From Dyadobacter sp. CY356 (GTDB lineage: Bacteria; Bacteroidota; Bacteroidia; Cytophagales; Spirosomataceae): a stretch of 64,000 bases of DNA. Made by a program: the position numbers and the translations under genes. The notes under the pieces were generated by a model. It had not been told where the DNA came from and did not search any database. It worked only from the letters and a program-made list of their open reading frames with translations. Every line of letters begins with the position of its first letter. Position 1 is the stretch's first letter. The stretch spans positions 1,302,001 through 1,366,000 of the forward strand of contig NZ_JAJTSZ010000001.1 in assembly GCF_021440195.1 (NCBI RefSeq). Reading direction: 5' to 3'. Of this stretch, positions 63,324 through 64,000 are shown in pieces.

Positions 63324-64000
63324 TTACTGATATCCCGGATTTTGGACGATTTCTTTATTCTGATCACGAACCGCCTGCGGAACCGGATTAATGTACATTT
63401 TTTTATGGAAAACATGGGGGTGATTTAGTCCTACAATCTCATAGACCCACTTTCCTTTGTTATCTGCCGGAGATGAATTTGTAATTTTCATACCGTGTAA
63501 ATCCTTATTCATAACATCCTCTGCTATAACCCAGCGGATGATATCATAGAATCTTTTAGCTTCAAAACAAAGCTCAACACGGCGCTCTCTGCGGATGGCA
63601 GCACGCATGGTTTCCTGGGTTAATCCTGCCGGAAGTTCAGGTAAATTGGAGCGTTTTCGGATTGCGTTAATCGCCGAATAAACCGATACATCCGGGCCTG
63701 TTGCTTCATTTTGTGCTTCTGCATAATTTAGTAAAACCTCGGCGTAACGGTAATAAACGTAGTTTTGTCCACTTGAAGCGCCGCCTCGTGGTTTTAAAGG
63801 GTTTATTTTCTTTTTGAAATAATAACCTGTGTTACCTACATCATCCGTACCAAAATCAATCTGGTTTTTGGAAGGCTTTACTTTATCAATTCTGGTGTAA
63901 ATCGTATCTGTTTTAGCCATCCAGTCCTGTTTGTAAGGTGCGCCGTCATAAACGATAAAATCATAAAAACGTTTTTCACGATTCACATAAGGATTCTGCG
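63324..64000 (-). CDS. SusD/RagB-family lipoprotein, C-terminal part (runs off right edge)
   Basis: About 225 C-terminal residues are visible, open to the window edge (QNPYVNREKRFYDFIVYDG). YVYYRYAEVLLNYAEAQNEA, INAIRKRSNLPELPAG, RRERRVELCFEAKRFYDIIRW and the closing INPVPQAVRDQNKE..QNPGYQ are the hallmark end of SusD proteins. SusD is the outer-membrane lid lipoprotein that binds glycans with a SusC TonB transporter. The SusC gene should lie to the right, outside the window; no enzyme genes are seen next to it here. The signal peptide and the N-terminal TPR part are outside. Confidence 0.93.
   Translation of the reverse strand, partial: QNPYVNREKRFYDFIVYDGAPYKQDWMAKTDTIYTRIDKVKPSKNQIDFGTDDVGNTGYYFKKKINPLKPRGGASSGQNYVYYRYAEVLLNYAEAQNEATGPDVSVYSAINAIRKRSNLPELPAGLTQETMRAAIRRERRVELCFEAKRFYDIIRWVIAEDVMNKDLHGMKITNSSPADNKGKWVYEIVGLNHPHVFHKKMYINPVPQAVRDQNKEIVQNPGYQ

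Noticed and set aside
1..64000. CRISPR arrays, tRNA or rRNA genes
   Set aside because: No regular spaced short repeats, cloverleaf sequences or rRNA landmarks were found by eye; a covariance-model scan would settle tRNAs.

Overview
The window looks like part of a Bacteroidota chromosome, most probably Cytophagales and Dyadobacter- or Spirosoma-like. This is inferred from gene content: Bacteroides-type conjugation genes (TraE/TraF/TraG), T9SS sorting, SusD and TonB receptors, LytS/LytTR pairs, Rcp-type receivers, a PadR plus prefix-domain FtsX permease pair, and -7 boxes of the TAnnTTTG type. No rRNA, tRNA or CRISPR array was seen. Gene density is uneven: compact operons alternate with 0.5-1.5 kb gaps that hold decayed genes and IS fragments.

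Layout. 1-3.8 kb: the leftward start of a conjugation operon (membrane protein, TraE, TraF-like, TraG entering from the left edge), with strong hairpins between its genes, a terminator-like leader and paired repeats upstream, then an HU gene. 4.3-4.8 kb: an IS66 remnant. 4.8-5.4 kb: a DUF6624 protein. 6.3-17 kb: a signalling block with a double receiver, a PAS/HisKA protein lacking an ATPase domain, a 1457-residue multi-PAS/GAF hybrid kinase, a free-standing LytTR protein, a wrecked response regulator and an intact NarL-type regulator, with an IS256-type remnant inside. 17-20 kb: a large secreted DUF4347/T9SS protein with two tandem repeats. 20.8-28.6 kb: more signalling (membrane kinase; receiver plus DUF892 protein; RsbQ-like hydrolase followed by a PAS kinase and a facing receiver) and an NAD(P)-dependent beta-hydroxyacid-dehydrogenase-type enzyme.

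29-42.7 kb: an NTF2-like/PQQ sugar dehydrogenase fusion, a membrane AraC regulator, PadR with a MacB/FtsX-type permease, a lipoprotein, a serine beta-lactamase-fold hydrolase, a LytS/LytTR pair, another lipoprotein and a subclass B3 metallo-beta-lactamase with Gln in place of the first zinc-binding His. 43-50.5 kb is AT-rich and looks acquired: TPR-like and SDR pseudogenes, an AraC-SDR-SDR cluster with clear -7 boxes, a Crp/Fnr-SDR pair and a small P-loop kinase. 51-55.7 kb: a two-lobed retropepsin-like protein, an XRE regulator with a membrane tail and a second FtsX permease. 56.7-62.7 kb: an iron/siderophore uptake locus (PepSY membrane protein and two small membrane proteins facing a TonB receptor and a DUF4374 lipoprotein). 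A SusD C-terminus enters from the right edge.

The candidates I find most worth following are the RsbQ-like hydrolase paired with a PAS histidine kinase, the structured leader and hairpins of the tra operon, the TraF-like fusion, and the DUF4347/T9SS repeat protein. None of these has been tested by database search here.
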